This document shows positions 36,792-48,611 of a stretch of DNA of 64,000 bases, one piece after another. The DNA is from Saccharibacillus brassicae. Lineage in GTDB: Bacteria > Bacillota > Bacilli > Paenibacillales > Paenibacillaceae. Each line of letters opens with the position of its first letter. Position 1 is the stretch's first letter. A program made the position numbers and the translations under genes. The stretch spans positions 3,908,501 to 3,972,500 of the forward strand of contig NZ_CP041217.1 of NCBI RefSeq assembly GCF_006542275.1. The letters run 5' to 3'. Below the pieces are notes generated by a model. It ran no database searches. It saw only the letters and a program-made list of their open reading frames with translations, and had not been told where the DNA came from.

Positions 36792-37325
36792 ATGGACGAC
36801 CTGGAGTTGTTCGAAACGCATAAGACGACGGTATACCGTTACTGCCTCTACATGCTCAAACATAGAGGGGACGCGGAAGACGCGTGTCAGGAAGTATTCG
36901 TAAAAGCGATGTTGGCCGATCGGAGCGAAGTGCGCAGCGAGAAAGCGTGGCTGATGCGCATCGCGGCGAACGAGTGCCACGGGATGGTGCGGCGCAGAAG
37001 CCGGGGCCGGGACAAGGAGCAGTTGGCTTTTCTGCAAAGCGATCCGCTGCGGTTTGCGCAGTCGGTCGAAGGCGGATACGAGCGCCGGGAAGCGTCCGCG
37101 GAATTCGGCCTGCTGCTGCAATCGGTCAAGCCCAAATTCCGGGAAGCGCTGCTGCTGTACTATATGGCGGACATGCCGCTTGCGGACGTGGCCGATCTGC
37201 TGAACGTGCCGCTCGGCACCGTCAAATCGAGAATGAACCGCGGATTGAAAGCCTTGAGAAAGCTGCTGGAAGAATCAAATACGCAAGCGGAAAAAAGGAG
37301 TGGATATCATGCCTCGAATTATTGA
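36792..37325 (+). CDS. ECF sigma factor, cassette 2
   Basis: A 177-residue sigma factor close to cassette 1: CLYMLKHRGDAEDACQEVFV in region 2 and FREALLLYYMADMPLADVAD, LGTVKSRMNRGLKALRKLL in region 4. The stretch between the regions (SRGRDKEQLAFLQSDPLRF) differs most among the three and may set anti-sigma pairing. Start ATG at 36792 (AAAAGGG upstream); a GTG at 36780 with AAGGA is an alternative. It overlaps its partner by 17 nt. Confidence 0.9.
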   Translation: MDDLELFETHKTTVYRYCLYMLKHRGDAEDACQEVFVKAMLADRSEVRSEKAWLMRIAANECHGMVRRRSRGRDKEQLAFLQSDPLRFAQSVEGGYERREASAEFGLLLQSVKPKFREALLLYYMADMPLADVADLLNVPLGTVKSRMNRGLKALRKLLEESNTQAEKRSGYHASNY

Positions 37326-39039
37326 GTCCGATCTGGAAGGCCAACTTCGCCAGGTGGACGACGGCAGCCCGGATTACGCGGGCATGCGAAGACGTATCGT
37401 ACTGGAAGCCGACAAGCGCCGATCGGGCTGGACCGAAGTGAAGCCGGCGGCAAAGCCGTATTTGCGCCGCAAATGGACCGTGCCCGCCGCTTCCGCGGTG
37501 CTGGCCGGAGCCGTCGCGACCGGCGTGATTCTCTGGCAGCCGGCTCCGGGCCCGGACAAGCCCGAGCAGGCGTACGGGGCTCCGGCCGGCCAATCGCTGG
37601 AAGCGTCGGCTGCGGTGGACGGGGTGAAGCTGACGCTCAGCCATGCGATTGTGGGACATTCCGAAGAGGAGCCTGACGCTCCGTCCGATCGGCTGGCGCT
37701 TCAGATGAACCTAAGCGGCCTGAACGAGTCGGAGGCGGAATACGCCGGCTTCGGTTCGGGACGATTGATCGATCTCGACAGCGGAGAGACCCGGGACATG
37801 GACGGAGCCAGCTTCGATCTGCGGCAGGGCATGCACGATCTGCAGGCCGGCAAAATGCTCGATAACGAATGGGCAGCCGAATCGAGCACCCGGCGTCTCC
37901 GGTTCGAAATGGACGATTTGTACCTGATTCGGCGGCATGACGTTCCGCTGCAGGGAACGCTCCAGACCGGCGCGACCTACCCGGTTCCGGGCGTGGAAGG
38001 CGTCTCCGTGCGGATGCTGGATTCCAAATGGGACGAAGAACAGGGACTGCTGACGCTGACCTACAAATTGCAGGGAGCCGATACGGACGCCGACTCTGCT
38101 TACCCCCGGTCGCTGTCGATCGAGACCCGTACGCTGCTGCGCTTGAATTCCGGTTCGAATACCGTCGAGTCGACGTCGGGAACCTGGGCAGGCAGCGAGT
38201 TCACCGTCAATTACGAGCTGCCCGGCCTGAGCGAGCAGGAGCGGCAGGCGCTGACGCTGACCTACAGCTACGCCGAAACGGTGCGGAAAATTGCCGGCAG
38301 CTGGAAAATGGATTTTACGCTCGACGTATCGAAAGCGCGGGAACGGTCGGTCAAGCTTACGCCCGTCAACGCTGCGGAGATCCGCCGCCAGACCGGCTGG
38401 ACCGTCGGGGAAGCCAGCGTAAGCGCGTACGGCATCCGTCTGCCGATCGAGAGAAGTCCGCAGGACCGGGCGATGCAGGTGGGCAGCCTGCTGTTCTACG
38501 ACAAACGCACCGTACTTGCCGGCGATTCCGAATTCGAAGAGGTCGAGCAGGAGGAAGCGTCGGCCGCAGGGAATGCGGGCACTGCGGAATCTTTGTTTTT
38601 CCGTCCGCTTAGCGTGGACATGCAGAATCTGACGACCGGGCCTTTGTCCGTCAAGCTGGAGCAGGCTTTCGTGCTTCGCCAGGCGCCGGACGATTTCTGG
38701 ACGACGCTTGCTGCTCCCGGATCGGAAGAACGGCAGGCGAGCGCCGAACTGCCGGACGGCAGTCGGCTGACTTATCGCTACGCGCGCCAGGGCCGCGATC
38801 TCAAGATCGTGACCGAGACCCGCGATCCGCTCAAGCTGGTGCAGGGAACGGTGTTGAGCGTGGACGGCGAAGTACGGCAGCCGGACGCGAAGTCTTCCTA
38901 CAGCCCGTATCGGGCACAGGGAGCTTACCGGGTCGACGTTTACCGCAGCGTGCCGCAGGATGCCGAGCTGAAGCTGGGCTTGGGCCTGTACGGACAGCTC
39001 GATCCGTCCCGGGATATGGAAATCGTGCTGCGGAAGTAG
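37309..39039 (+). CDS. DUF4179-type membrane anti-sigma protein, cassette 2
   Basis: A 576-residue paralogue of the cassette 1 protein. Cytoplasmic segment with GSPDYAGMRRRIVLEADKRRSGW, membrane segment about 52-75 (VPAASAVLAGAVATGVILW), then beta domains: VDGVKLTLSHAIVG (DUF4179-like), LTYSYAETVRKIAGSWKMDF, and YRVDVYRSVPQDAEL at the end. Sequence similarity to cassettes 1 and 3 runs along the whole length but is only moderate in the extracellular part, so each may sense a different signal. AAAAAAGGAG lies 8 nt before the ATG. Confidence 0.8.
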   Translation: MPRIIESDLEGQLRQVDDGSPDYAGMRRRIVLEADKRRSGWTEVKPAAKPYLRRKWTVPAASAVLAGAVATGVILWQPAPGPDKPEQAYGAPAGQSLEASAAVDGVKLTLSHAIVGHSEEEPDAPSDRLALQMNLSGLNESEAEYAGFGSGRLIDLDSGETRDMDGASFDLRQGMHDLQAGKMLDNEWAAESSTRRLRFEMDDLYLIRRHDVPLQGTLQTGATYPVPGVEGVSVRMLDSKWDEEQGLLTLTYKLQGADTDADSAYPRSLSIETRTLLRLNSGSNTVESTSGTWAGSEFTVNYELPGLSEQERQALTLTYSYAETVRKIAGSWKMDFTLDVSKARERSVKLTPVNAAEIRRQTGWTVGEASVSAYGIRLPIERSPQDRAMQVGSLLFYDKRTVLAGDSEFEEVEQEEASAAGNAGTAESLFFRPLSVDMQNLTTGPLSVKLEQAFVLRQAPDDFWTTLAAPGSEERQASAELPDGSRLTYRYARQGRDLKIVTETRDPLKLVQGTVLSVDGEVRQPDAKSSYSPYRAQGAYRVDVYRSVPQDAELKLGLGLYGQLDPSRDMEIVLRK

Positions 39040-39152
39040 GCGCGAACCCGGCCTGACGCCGCCGCAAGCTCCGCGAACGGCATGAACGTTGCGAACGGTA
39101 CGAATGGCGCAAACGACGCAAACGCAAGCGTACGAATCTTTCGGTGTTCCAA

Positions 39153-39204
39153 GTCCGGCCCCGCCCTGTTCGCAGGCGGGGTCGGGCTTTTTTGGTTTTT
39201 TTTC
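39153..39204 (+). terminator. Terminator between cassettes 2 and 3
   Basis: GGCCCCGCC / GGCGGGGTC with loop, then two T-rich runs (T6 and T8). Confidence 0.75.
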
Positions 39205-39210
39205 AAAAAG

Positions 39211-39239
39211 CGAACTGTTCGTCATTCCCGCGAGTCTCT
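39211..39239 (+). promoter_or_regulatory. ECF-type promoter element, cassette 3
   Basis: CGAACT, 17 nt, GTCTCT; 43 nt before the sigma start. Confidence 0.45.
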
Positions 39240-39282
39240 ATAACAGGGAACCATCACATAAGAGGGGTAAAGGACGTGAGAA

Positions 39283-39819
39283 ATGGTGGACGACAATACG
39301 TTATTCATAACCTACAGGGAAGACGTGTACCGATACTGTCTGCACATGCTGCGGAACCAAACGGACGCGGAAGATATCTGCCAGGAGGTGTTCGTCAAAG
39401 CGATGCTGGCGGATCGAAGTCAGGTGGAGCATGTCAAAGCATGGCTGATGCGGATCACCGCCAACGAATGCCATTCGCTGATGCGGCGCCGGACGAACGG
39501 AAACGTCAAAGAGAAAAAGGCGTTCACGATCAACGTGCCGCTGCGTGCGCCGCAATCGGTCGAGCAGACTTTCGAGAAAAGCGAGACGGCGGACGAGTTC
39601 GGGAATCTGTTGAACAAATTAAAGCCCAAAGTGCGCGAAGCGCTGCTGCTGTACTACATGGCGGATCTGTCGACGGCCGAGACGGCCGAAGCGCTGGGCG
39701 TGCCGGTCGGGACCGCGAAGTCGAGAGTTAATCGGGGGTTGAAAATGCTCAAGAAATTGTATGAAAAAAGTCCGGAATCGCCGGGGAAAGGAAGTGAACG
39801 GCATGTCTCAAATTACTGA
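39283..39819 (+). CDS. ECF sigma factor, cassette 3
   Basis: A 178-residue sigma factor: YCLHMLRNQTDAEDICQEVF in region 2, AWLMRITANECHSLMRRRTN, and VREALLLYYMADLSTAETAE plus VGTAKSRVNRGLKMLKKLY in region 4. It is closer to cassette 1 than to cassette 2 (shared CHSLxRRRTNGxxKEKxAF). Start ATG 39283 with GGTAAAGGACG upstream. It overlaps its partner by 17 nt, exactly as in the other cassettes. Confidence 0.9.
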   Translation: MVDDNTLFITYREDVYRYCLHMLRNQTDAEDICQEVFVKAMLADRSQVEHVKAWLMRITANECHSLMRRRTNGNVKEKKAFTINVPLRAPQSVEQTFEKSETADEFGNLLNKLKPKVREALLLYYMADLSTAETAEALGVPVGTAKSRVNRGLKMLKKLYEKSPESPGKGSERHVSNY

Positions 39820-41539
39820 ACAGCACATCCAGCAAAAAATGCGGAGTTTGCCGGACGGCAGCCCGAATTACGAAGAAATGTGGAGCCGGATTCGCCTGGA
39901 AGTGGAGCGCCGCCGCTCGGGATGGAGCGAGCAGACCGAGACCGTACCGGAGAAAACCGTTTTTTCGCGCGCGCGCCAATGGACGCTGGCCGCTTCCGCC
40001 GCCGCCGTGATCGCCACGGCCGCCGGCACCGCCGTTTATTTGGAACAGCGGCAGGCCGAGCCGGAAGCGATTACCGCCGATCCCGCCGGCCAGCGCGTCG
40101 ATGCCTCGGCCGAAGTCGACGGCGTGAAGCTGAGTCTGGATAATGCGGTGATCGGCTATCAACAAACGGACGGAACAACCCAAATGGCGTTGCAAATGAG
40201 TCTCTCGGGACTGGAAGGACAGGCTTTCGACGACGCGGCATTCCAAACGGCAACGCTAACTGACGTGGACAGCGGAACAAGTACGCCGATCGAAGCTTTT
40301 TTCAACGTGGACGAAGGTTCGGATCGACTGACTCTAACCCGGTATATTCAAGAAAACCTGCCTGCCGCCGGAGAGAAAAGACAGTATCGGCTGAAGATGA
40401 CCGATCTTCATGTGAACGACAGAGTCGAGGTTCCGCTCGAAAATCCTGCAGAAGGCAAAAGCTACGAAATCATTCCGGCCGACGATTTTCGTTTCGAACT
40501 GTCCGCTTACCGCTGGACGGCCAAAGATACAAAGTTGAGTCTGGAATATCGGGCCAATCAAGCGGAACCTGTGCCCGATATTTACGATTCGCAAAAGCAT
40601 GAAACCCAAGTGCAGCATCGGGGCTTTATCTGGGCCAAAAACGGAGACACCGTAATCAAGCCGAAAGAAAGCCGATACGGCGAGAATGGCAAAACCGAAT
40701 TTTTCGATTTTGGAAATTTGACCGGACAGGAGCGGAACAACCTGCAATTCGTCTACGCCTACGCTCAAACGGTCAAAAAAGTGGAAGGCGAATGGTCGAT
40801 CGACTTTACGGTCGAAGGTTCGACAGCCACTCCGGCTGCCGAGTCGGTTCCGATCCCGGATACGGCGGCATTGGAAGAACGCACGGGCATGACCCTTGCC
40901 GAAGCGCAGGTCACTCCGTTCGAAGTGCGGATTCCGGTCACGCGTGAGGACGATTCTTCCGTGCTTCAAGACGGCAAGTTCATGTACTATAACCGTATGA
41001 TCTTGCAGGCCGGAGAATTTGAAACGAAGGGCATGCAGGCTCCGATTCCGGGGTTGCCTTACAATCCGATAGAAGGGGTTACGACAGACGGCGAGACGAT
41101 GTACTTTGGCTTCAGGGGCAACCAGCTTCAGGATCTCGCCAAGGAACCGCTCACGTTGAAGCTGCGCGATGCGTTAGTCGCCCGGGTCTACCCGGACATC
41201 TGGACCGAAGTCCAGCCTCCGAGCGATAAAGTCCAAGCCGCAGGGGAGAATATGCCTGACGGGAGCGTTATGGCTTACAAGATTGTGCGCAAAGGCAAAG
41301 ACGTGCAGATCACGACGCCTACGGGCGGCAAGTTCTATCTGGTGACCGGCACGCGGTTGAAAGTCGACGGTCAGACGTACGAACCCGATCCGAAGCAGTC
41401 TTACTACAAAGACACCGGCAAAACCGGCTTCCGCATGGATGTGTTCAAAAACGTGCCGGAAGGCAGTAAGTTTGCGATCAACGCGGGCACGTACGGCGTG
41501 TACGATTCGTCGCGGGACATCGACGTTCAGATTCGGTAA
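39803..41539 (+). CDS. DUF4179-type membrane anti-sigma protein, cassette 3
   Basis: A 578-residue paralogue. Cytoplasmic segment with DGSPNYEEMWSRIRLEVERR, membrane segment about 55-77 (LAASAAAVIATAAGTAVYL), then VDGVKLSLDNAVIGYQ (DUF4179-like), NLQFVYAYAQTVKKVEGEWS and the C-terminal FRMDVFKNVPEGSKFAI. The extracellular part is somewhat AT-richer than in cassettes 1 and 2. RBS AAAGGAAGTG precedes the ATG at 39803. Ends before a tandem repeat and a bidirectional terminator. Confidence 0.8.
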   Translation: MSQITEQHIQQKMRSLPDGSPNYEEMWSRIRLEVERRRSGWSEQTETVPEKTVFSRARQWTLAASAAAVIATAAGTAVYLEQRQAEPEAITADPAGQRVDASAEVDGVKLSLDNAVIGYQQTDGTTQMALQMSLSGLEGQAFDDAAFQTATLTDVDSGTSTPIEAFFNVDEGSDRLTLTRYIQENLPAAGEKRQYRLKMTDLHVNDRVEVPLENPAEGKSYEIIPADDFRFELSAYRWTAKDTKLSLEYRANQAEPVPDIYDSQKHETQVQHRGFIWAKNGDTVIKPKESRYGENGKTEFFDFGNLTGQERNNLQFVYAYAQTVKKVEGEWSIDFTVEGSTATPAAESVPIPDTAALEERTGMTLAEAQVTPFEVRIPVTREDDSSVLQDGKFMYYNRMILQAGEFETKGMQAPIPGLPYNPIEGVTTDGETMYFGFRGNQLQDLAKEPLTLKLRDALVARVYPDIWTEVQPPSDKVQAAGENMPDGSVMAYKIVRKGKDVQITTPTGGKFYLVTGTRLKVDGQTYEPDPKQSYYKDTGKTGFRMDVFKNVPEGSKFAINAGTYGVYDSSRDIDVQIR

Positions 41540-41558
41540 AAGAGAAAAGAGAAAAGAG
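41538..41558. repeat. AAAAGAG triple tandem repeat
   Basis: Three perfect 7-bp units beginning at the stop codon of the cassette 3 gene. Confidence 0.8.
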
Positions 41559-41600
41559 AATTGGAAAACGGGAACCGAACGGCAAAACGAAAAAGCAAAA

Positions 41601-41636
41601 CGAAAAGGGAGAGCCTTCGGAGGCTCTCCCTTTTCG
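41601..41636. terminator. Bidirectional terminator
   Basis: A perfect 16-bp stem (CGAAAAGGGAGAGCCT / AGGCTCTCCCTTTTCG, partly shown) with UUCG-type loop between convergent genes. Confidence 0.85.
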
Positions 41637-41656
41637 TTCAGTCTTATACTTCAGTC

Positions 41657-42949
41657 TTATACTTCCGCTCCGTTCTCTCTGGCCCACGCATTCAGCTTCC
41701 GGTCGCTCGGCAGCAGGAACGTGAGCACGCCGAGCAGCGGCAGGAAGCTGCAAAAGCGCATGACCGCGGCGACGCCGGCCGCGTCCATCCAACTGCCCAG
41801 CACGAGACCGCCGATTCCGCCCATGCCGAACGCAAGGCCGGTGACGAGTCCCGATACCGCGCCGATCCGGCCCGGAATAAGCATCTGGGCGTAGACGACG
41901 GACACCGAGAAGCTCGACAGCAAAATAAATCCGATCAGCGTCAGCAGGATGCCGGTCCACGTCAGGTTGGCATACGGAAGCGCGAGCGTCAGCGGGGCGG
42001 CCAGCAGCATCGACGCGAACAGCACGTTGCGTTTGCCGAACCGGTCGGCCAGCGGACCGCCGAGCAGCGTGCCGACGGCGCCCGCGGCAAGGAACAGGAA
42101 GACGTAGATCTGCGCGTCGGCGATACTGACGCCGAACACGTCGCGCAGATAGAACGCGTAGTAGCTGCCGACCGACGTCACGTACCACGACCGCACGAAG
42201 ACGAGCAGCAGCAGAAGCGTCATGGCGGACAGAATGCGTTTGCGCGCCTGCGGGCTCAGCGCTGTTCGCACGGCGGTCTTTTTGGCATGGGCCGCCGCTT
42301 TGAGCGTGCGTCCGTACCAGCGCGCGATAAAGAGCTGAATAACGATGCCGAGCGCGGCCAGGCCCGTGAACCAGATCGCGCCGAACTGGCCGAGCGGGAT
42401 AAAGATCAGCCGCGTCAACAGCGGAGCGAGCGACTGCCCGGCGTTGCCGCCGACCTGGAAGATCGACTGCGCAAGGCCGCGGCGAGGACCTGCGGCCATA
42501 TGCGAGACGCGCGAGCCTTCCGGATGGAACGCCGCGGAGCCGAGGCCGACGAAGATAACCGCGACGATGACCGCCGCGTAGCTCGGCGCATAGGCGAGCA
42601 GCAGCATGCCGGTCAGCGTGGAAGCCATCGCGATCGGCAGCAGCGACGGCGTCGGCCGCTTGTCGGCGAACAGCCCGATGACAGGCTGCATGATCGACGC
42701 CGTGAAGTTGATCGCGAACAGGATCCAGCCGAGCTGGCCGTAGCTGAGCGACATGGAATCCTGAAGGATCGGCATGATGGCGGGAATGACCGCCTGCATC
42801 GAATCGTTGAACAGATGCACGAGGCCGATCGCGAACAGCACACCGTAGACGGTGCCGCGCGGGCGGCTTTCGGGCGCGGGAATCCGGGTAGCAGAGCCTG
42901 CGGGGTTCGGATCGGAACCTTCCGCGAGCGCTCCGGGCTTGACGGGCAT
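41657..42949 (-). CDS. MFS transporter, Fsr (fosmidomycin resistance)-like
   Basis: A 430-residue, 12-segment transporter. Motifs of the Fsr group: LVHLFNDSMQAVIPAIMP in segment 1, GLFADKRPTPSLLP after segment 2, GLGSAAFHPEGSRVSHMAAG between segments 3 and 4, and GPLADRFGKRNVL in the second half. The HPEGSR motif is characteristic of Fsr-like proteins, which export fosmidomycin in E. coli; the natural cargo is unknown. The ATG at 42949 has CCAGGAGGTC upstream; a frame extension of 63 codons beyond it is non-membrane and lacks an RBS. Monocistronic. Confidence 0.88.
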   Translation of the reverse strand: MPVKPGALAEGSDPNPAGSATRIPAPESRPRGTVYGVLFAIGLVHLFNDSMQAVIPAIMPILQDSMSLSYGQLGWILFAINFTASIMQPVIGLFADKRPTPSLLPIAMASTLTGMLLLAYAPSYAAVIVAVIFVGLGSAAFHPEGSRVSHMAAGPRRGLAQSIFQVGGNAGQSLAPLLTRLIFIPLGQFGAIWFTGLAALGIVIQLFIARWYGRTLKAAAHAKKTAVRTALSPQARKRILSAMTLLLLLVFVRSWYVTSVGSYYAFYLRDVFGVSIADAQIYVFLFLAAGAVGTLLGGPLADRFGKRNVLFASMLLAAPLTLALPYANLTWTGILLTLIGFILLSSFSVSVVYAQMLIPGRIGAVSGLVTGLAFGMGGIGGLVLGSWMDAAGVAAVMRFCSFLPLLGVLTFLLPSDRKLNAWARENGAEV

Positions 42950-43070
42950 GATGGCAGACCTCCTGGGACTTGGTGAATGTGTATCATTGTAGGCGAAGCG
43001 CCGGAATCGGGCAATAGCGGCAGGGGAAGAAGCTTGTCCGGTCTGCCGGCCGGAACGTCCGTTCAGGCGG

Positions 43071-43099
43071 TTGACTCCGCTTACAGCCGATGTTATGAT
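43071..43099 (+). promoter_or_regulatory. Promoter of the licT-bglP-bglH operon
   Basis: TTGACT, 17 nt, TATGAT; the transcript should begin near 43106, right at the first RAT. Confidence 0.75.
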
Positions 43100-43106
43100 A
43101 ACCGCG

Positions 43107-43136
43107 AGGCTTGTTACCGGTAATGCGGGCAATACC
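43107..43136 (+). promoter_or_regulatory. RAT antiterminator site 1 (LicT target)
   Basis: GGCTTGTTACCGG...GCGGGCAATACC matches the ribonucleic antiterminator of BglG/LicT-controlled operons. It overlaps the 5' arm of the terminator at 43128-43221. Confidence 0.85.
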
Positions 43137-43221
43137 ACGATGAATCGACAGACGTACAGGAAGGACGAAGGTCCTTTTTAGCCAGACGTACGCTTGTTTC
43201 ATTGTAGGTGTTGCCTTTTTT
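43128..43221 (+). terminator. LicT-controlled terminator in the licT leader
   Basis: GGCAATACC (end of the RAT) pairs with GGTGTTGCC before TTTTTT; inner arms ACGATGAA / TTCATTGT and ACGTAC / GTACG. A small AAGGAC / GTCCTT hairpin lies in the loop. Confidence 0.75.
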
Positions 43222-43270
43222 GGTGCTTCTCCCGACAAAAGCACTTAATCCTCAAAAACGGGTGGTCCAT

Positions 43271-44110
43271 GTGATAATTAAACAGATTTTCAACAACAAC
43301 ATCGTCAGCACGGTGGACGACAAGAATCAGGAACTGCTGATCCTCGGCCGGGGTATCGGGTTCAATTCAAAAGTCGGCGATTCGGTGGAACCGGAGCGGA
43401 TCGAGAAAATTTTTCGGCTGCAGGACGAAGTGCTGTACGAAAAATTCAAAGCGACCGTGATGGAAGTGCCGATCGATATTTTGCAGGCGACCGACGATAT
43501 CGTCACGCTTGCGCGCATGCAGCTCGGCAAAACGATCAGCGACGGCATCTATGTCTCGCTGTCCGACCATATCCATTTCGCGATCCAGCGGCTTCGGGAC
43601 GGCATGATCGTGCGCAATCCGCTGTCGTGGGAAATCCAGCATTTTTACAAAGCCGAATACGACGTGGCCCGGGAATCGCTCGACATTCTCAAGGAACGTC
43701 TGGGCGTCGAGTTTCCCAAAGAAGAGATTTGCAATATCGCGCTGCATTTCGTCAACGCGGAAGTGAACGATTCGATGAACGACGTGACGCATCTGATGCA
43801 GCTGCTGCAGGAGATTATGAACATCGTCAAGTACCATTACAACGTGGAACTCGACGAGGACAGCGTGAACTATTTTCGCTTCATTACGCATCTCAAGTAT
43901 TTCTGCCAGCGCGTCGTCACGCATTCGAGCCACGAAGACGTCGAAGAGTATCTGTACGAGATCGTCAGGAAAAACTACCCGGAGGCGTTTGCCTGCATCG
44001 GGAAGATCGAACGTTTTATCCGCAAAAATTACCAATACGAAATGACCCACTCCGAGCAGCTGTATCTGTCGCTGCATCTGGAGCGGCTCATGAAAAACCG
44101 AACGGCATAA
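43271..44110 (+). CDS. licT: Transcriptional antiterminator LicT (BglG family)
   Basis: A 279-residue protein. CAT RNA-binding domain (1-58): MIIKQIFNNNIVSTVDDKNQ, LILGRGIGF. Two PRD domains follow, with the regulated histidines in VSLSDHIHFAIQR and ALHFVNAE (PRD1), THLKYFCQRV and SLHLERL (PRD2). When beta-glucosides are present and the PTS does not phosphorylate PRD1, the protein binds RAT RNA and prevents termination. It aligns with B. subtilis LicT along its length. Start is GTG at 43271; an upstream in-frame start would overlap the terminator. It controls the two RATs here. Confidence 0.93.
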   Translation: MIIKQIFNNNIVSTVDDKNQELLILGRGIGFNSKVGDSVEPERIEKIFRLQDEVLYEKFKATVMEVPIDILQATDDIVTLARMQLGKTISDGIYVSLSDHIHFAIQRLRDGMIVRNPLSWEIQHFYKAEYDVARESLDILKERLGVEFPKEEICNIALHFVNAEVNDSMNDVTHLMQLLQEIMNIVKYHYNVELDEDSVNYFRFITHLKYFCQRVVTHSSHEDVEEYLYEIVRKNYPEAFACIGKIERFIRKNYQYEMTHSEQLYLSLHLERLMKNRTA

Positions 44111-44149
44111 AACCGGAGGCGCTCCCTTTGATCGGCGGGCGCTTCCGCA

Positions 44150-44180
44150 GGGCTTGTTACTGTTCAATCAGGCAATACCC
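44150..44180 (+). promoter_or_regulatory. RAT antiterminator site 2, in front of bglP
   Basis: GGGCTTGTTACTG...TCAGGCAATACCC; same consensus as site 1, with a different loop. Confidence 0.85.
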
Positions 44181-44235
44181 GGATGATTCAGACGTTCCCG
44201 CGAAGGGAACCGTCTATTCGTTCGGGTCTTTTTTT
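44174..44235 (+). terminator. LicT-controlled terminator in front of bglP
   Basis: TACCCGGA (end of RAT 2) pairs with TTCGGGT before a T8 run; inner hairpin GTTCCC / GGGAAC. Confidence 0.7.
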
Positions 44236-44280
44236 TGCGCCAAAATCAACGACATTCCAATCAAAATGGAGGAAAACGGC

Positions 44281-47761
<3,481 letters not shown>

Positions 47762-47823
47762 GCGGAGCCTGAGCTTGATGTTGAGCCTGAGTTTGCGAGC
47801 GGCGAGACATAGGCCAGCAGAAA

Positions 47824-47854
47824 GGGAAGAGGGAAGAGGGAAGAGGGAAGAGGG
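47824..47854. repeat. GGGAAGA tandem repeat
   Basis: Four full 7-bp units plus a partial one, just before the bglH terminator. Confidence 0.8.
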
Positions 47855-47894
47855 AAAACCTGTTTTCGGACTTGATCCGAAAACAGGTTTTTTT
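47855..47894 (+). terminator. Terminator of the licT-bglP-bglH operon
   Basis: AACCTGTTTTCGGA / TCCGAAAACAGGTT, short loop, T-run. Confidence 0.85.
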
Positions 47895-47955
47895 GTTGCA
47901 GGCGAAAAATGATAAAAACAGGCTCCCGTCTGCCTCCGCCTACCCAGTTCGACCC

Positions 47956-47991
47956 AAGTCACTCAAGTCACTCAAGTCACTTAAGTCACTC
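47956..47991. repeat. AAGTCACTC 9-bp tandem repeat
   Basis: Four units, one with a single change (AAGTCACTT); followed by degenerate CAA-rich sequence. Confidence 0.8.
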
Positions 47992-48190
47992 AACCCAACT
48001 CGATCAAGCCAGCCACTCCAACCAAGGTCATTCAATCCAACAAAGCCAGCCAATCTAACTAAAAGCAACGCAAAACGCGGACGCGAACTTCTCGAATCCC
48101 ATCCTACGATCTTCCGCAGCCTCCCATCGAACCAAAGCCGGATTAACGTCCTGAGAGCACTTATTTTTGAGAAAAAAACGCCAAAATCAC

Positions 48191-48327
48191 AAATAGCTGC
48201 GCAGAAGCATTTATTTTGCGGAAAAAAGGAACATTGGCTATGTAGAGGAGGAAATAACTGCTTCTACGCAGTTATTCTTCACAGCGTAGACAAACAGCGG
48301 AAATAACTGCCCTCACGCCGTTATTTT
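48191..48327. repeat. Cluster of three 27-bp intergenic repeats
   Basis: 48191-48217, 48251-48277 and 48300-48327. Pattern AAATAACTGC, variable centre, (GCA)GTTATT; each is a short hairpin. General form resembles the 9.8 kb repeats (AAATAGCG...CGTTAG read on the minus strand). Confidence 0.65.
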
Positions 48328-48497
48328 ATTAAGCAAAGAGCAAACAGACGAAATTTTCACGCAGACTGGCCCGGAATGACAGTTCAGATCACCTAATTTG
48401 CCCCCGCAAGTCCAACTTCGTTCGGCTCAAGACCGTATTCAGTCAATTGCAATCCGTTCCATTCGGGTCGAATACGCCCAATCCCGAATAAATCCCC

Positions 48498-48529
48498 AAA
48501 AAAGGCTCCGGCATTTGCGCCGGAGCCTT
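48498..48529 (-). terminator. Terminator after the rhodanese gene
   Basis: AAGGCTCCGGC / GCCGGAGCCTT, 6-nt loop, six Ts on the minus strand. Confidence 0.85.
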
Positions 48530-48611
48530 GATCTTTCTACCTTACCCATCATTCGAAGCGTACAAGCGGAGGGGGATTCCGTGCAGGAACGAATCCCCCC
48601 GCAGCGCCCCT

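Larger units (their letters stand above)
47762..48497. other. Long non-coding spacer rich in short repeats
   Basis: About 735 nt between bglH and the rhodanese terminator. It holds two tandem repeats, a terminator and an intergenic repeat cluster (separate entries). Open frames here have no RBS and repetitive content; I call no gene. Confidence 0.6.

Noticed and set aside
47872..48306. Plus-strand frame across the 47.9-48.3 kb spacer
   Set aside because: No RBS; it runs through the bglH terminator and tandem repeats, giving a Lys/Ser/Leu repeat protein that is a translation of the repeats.
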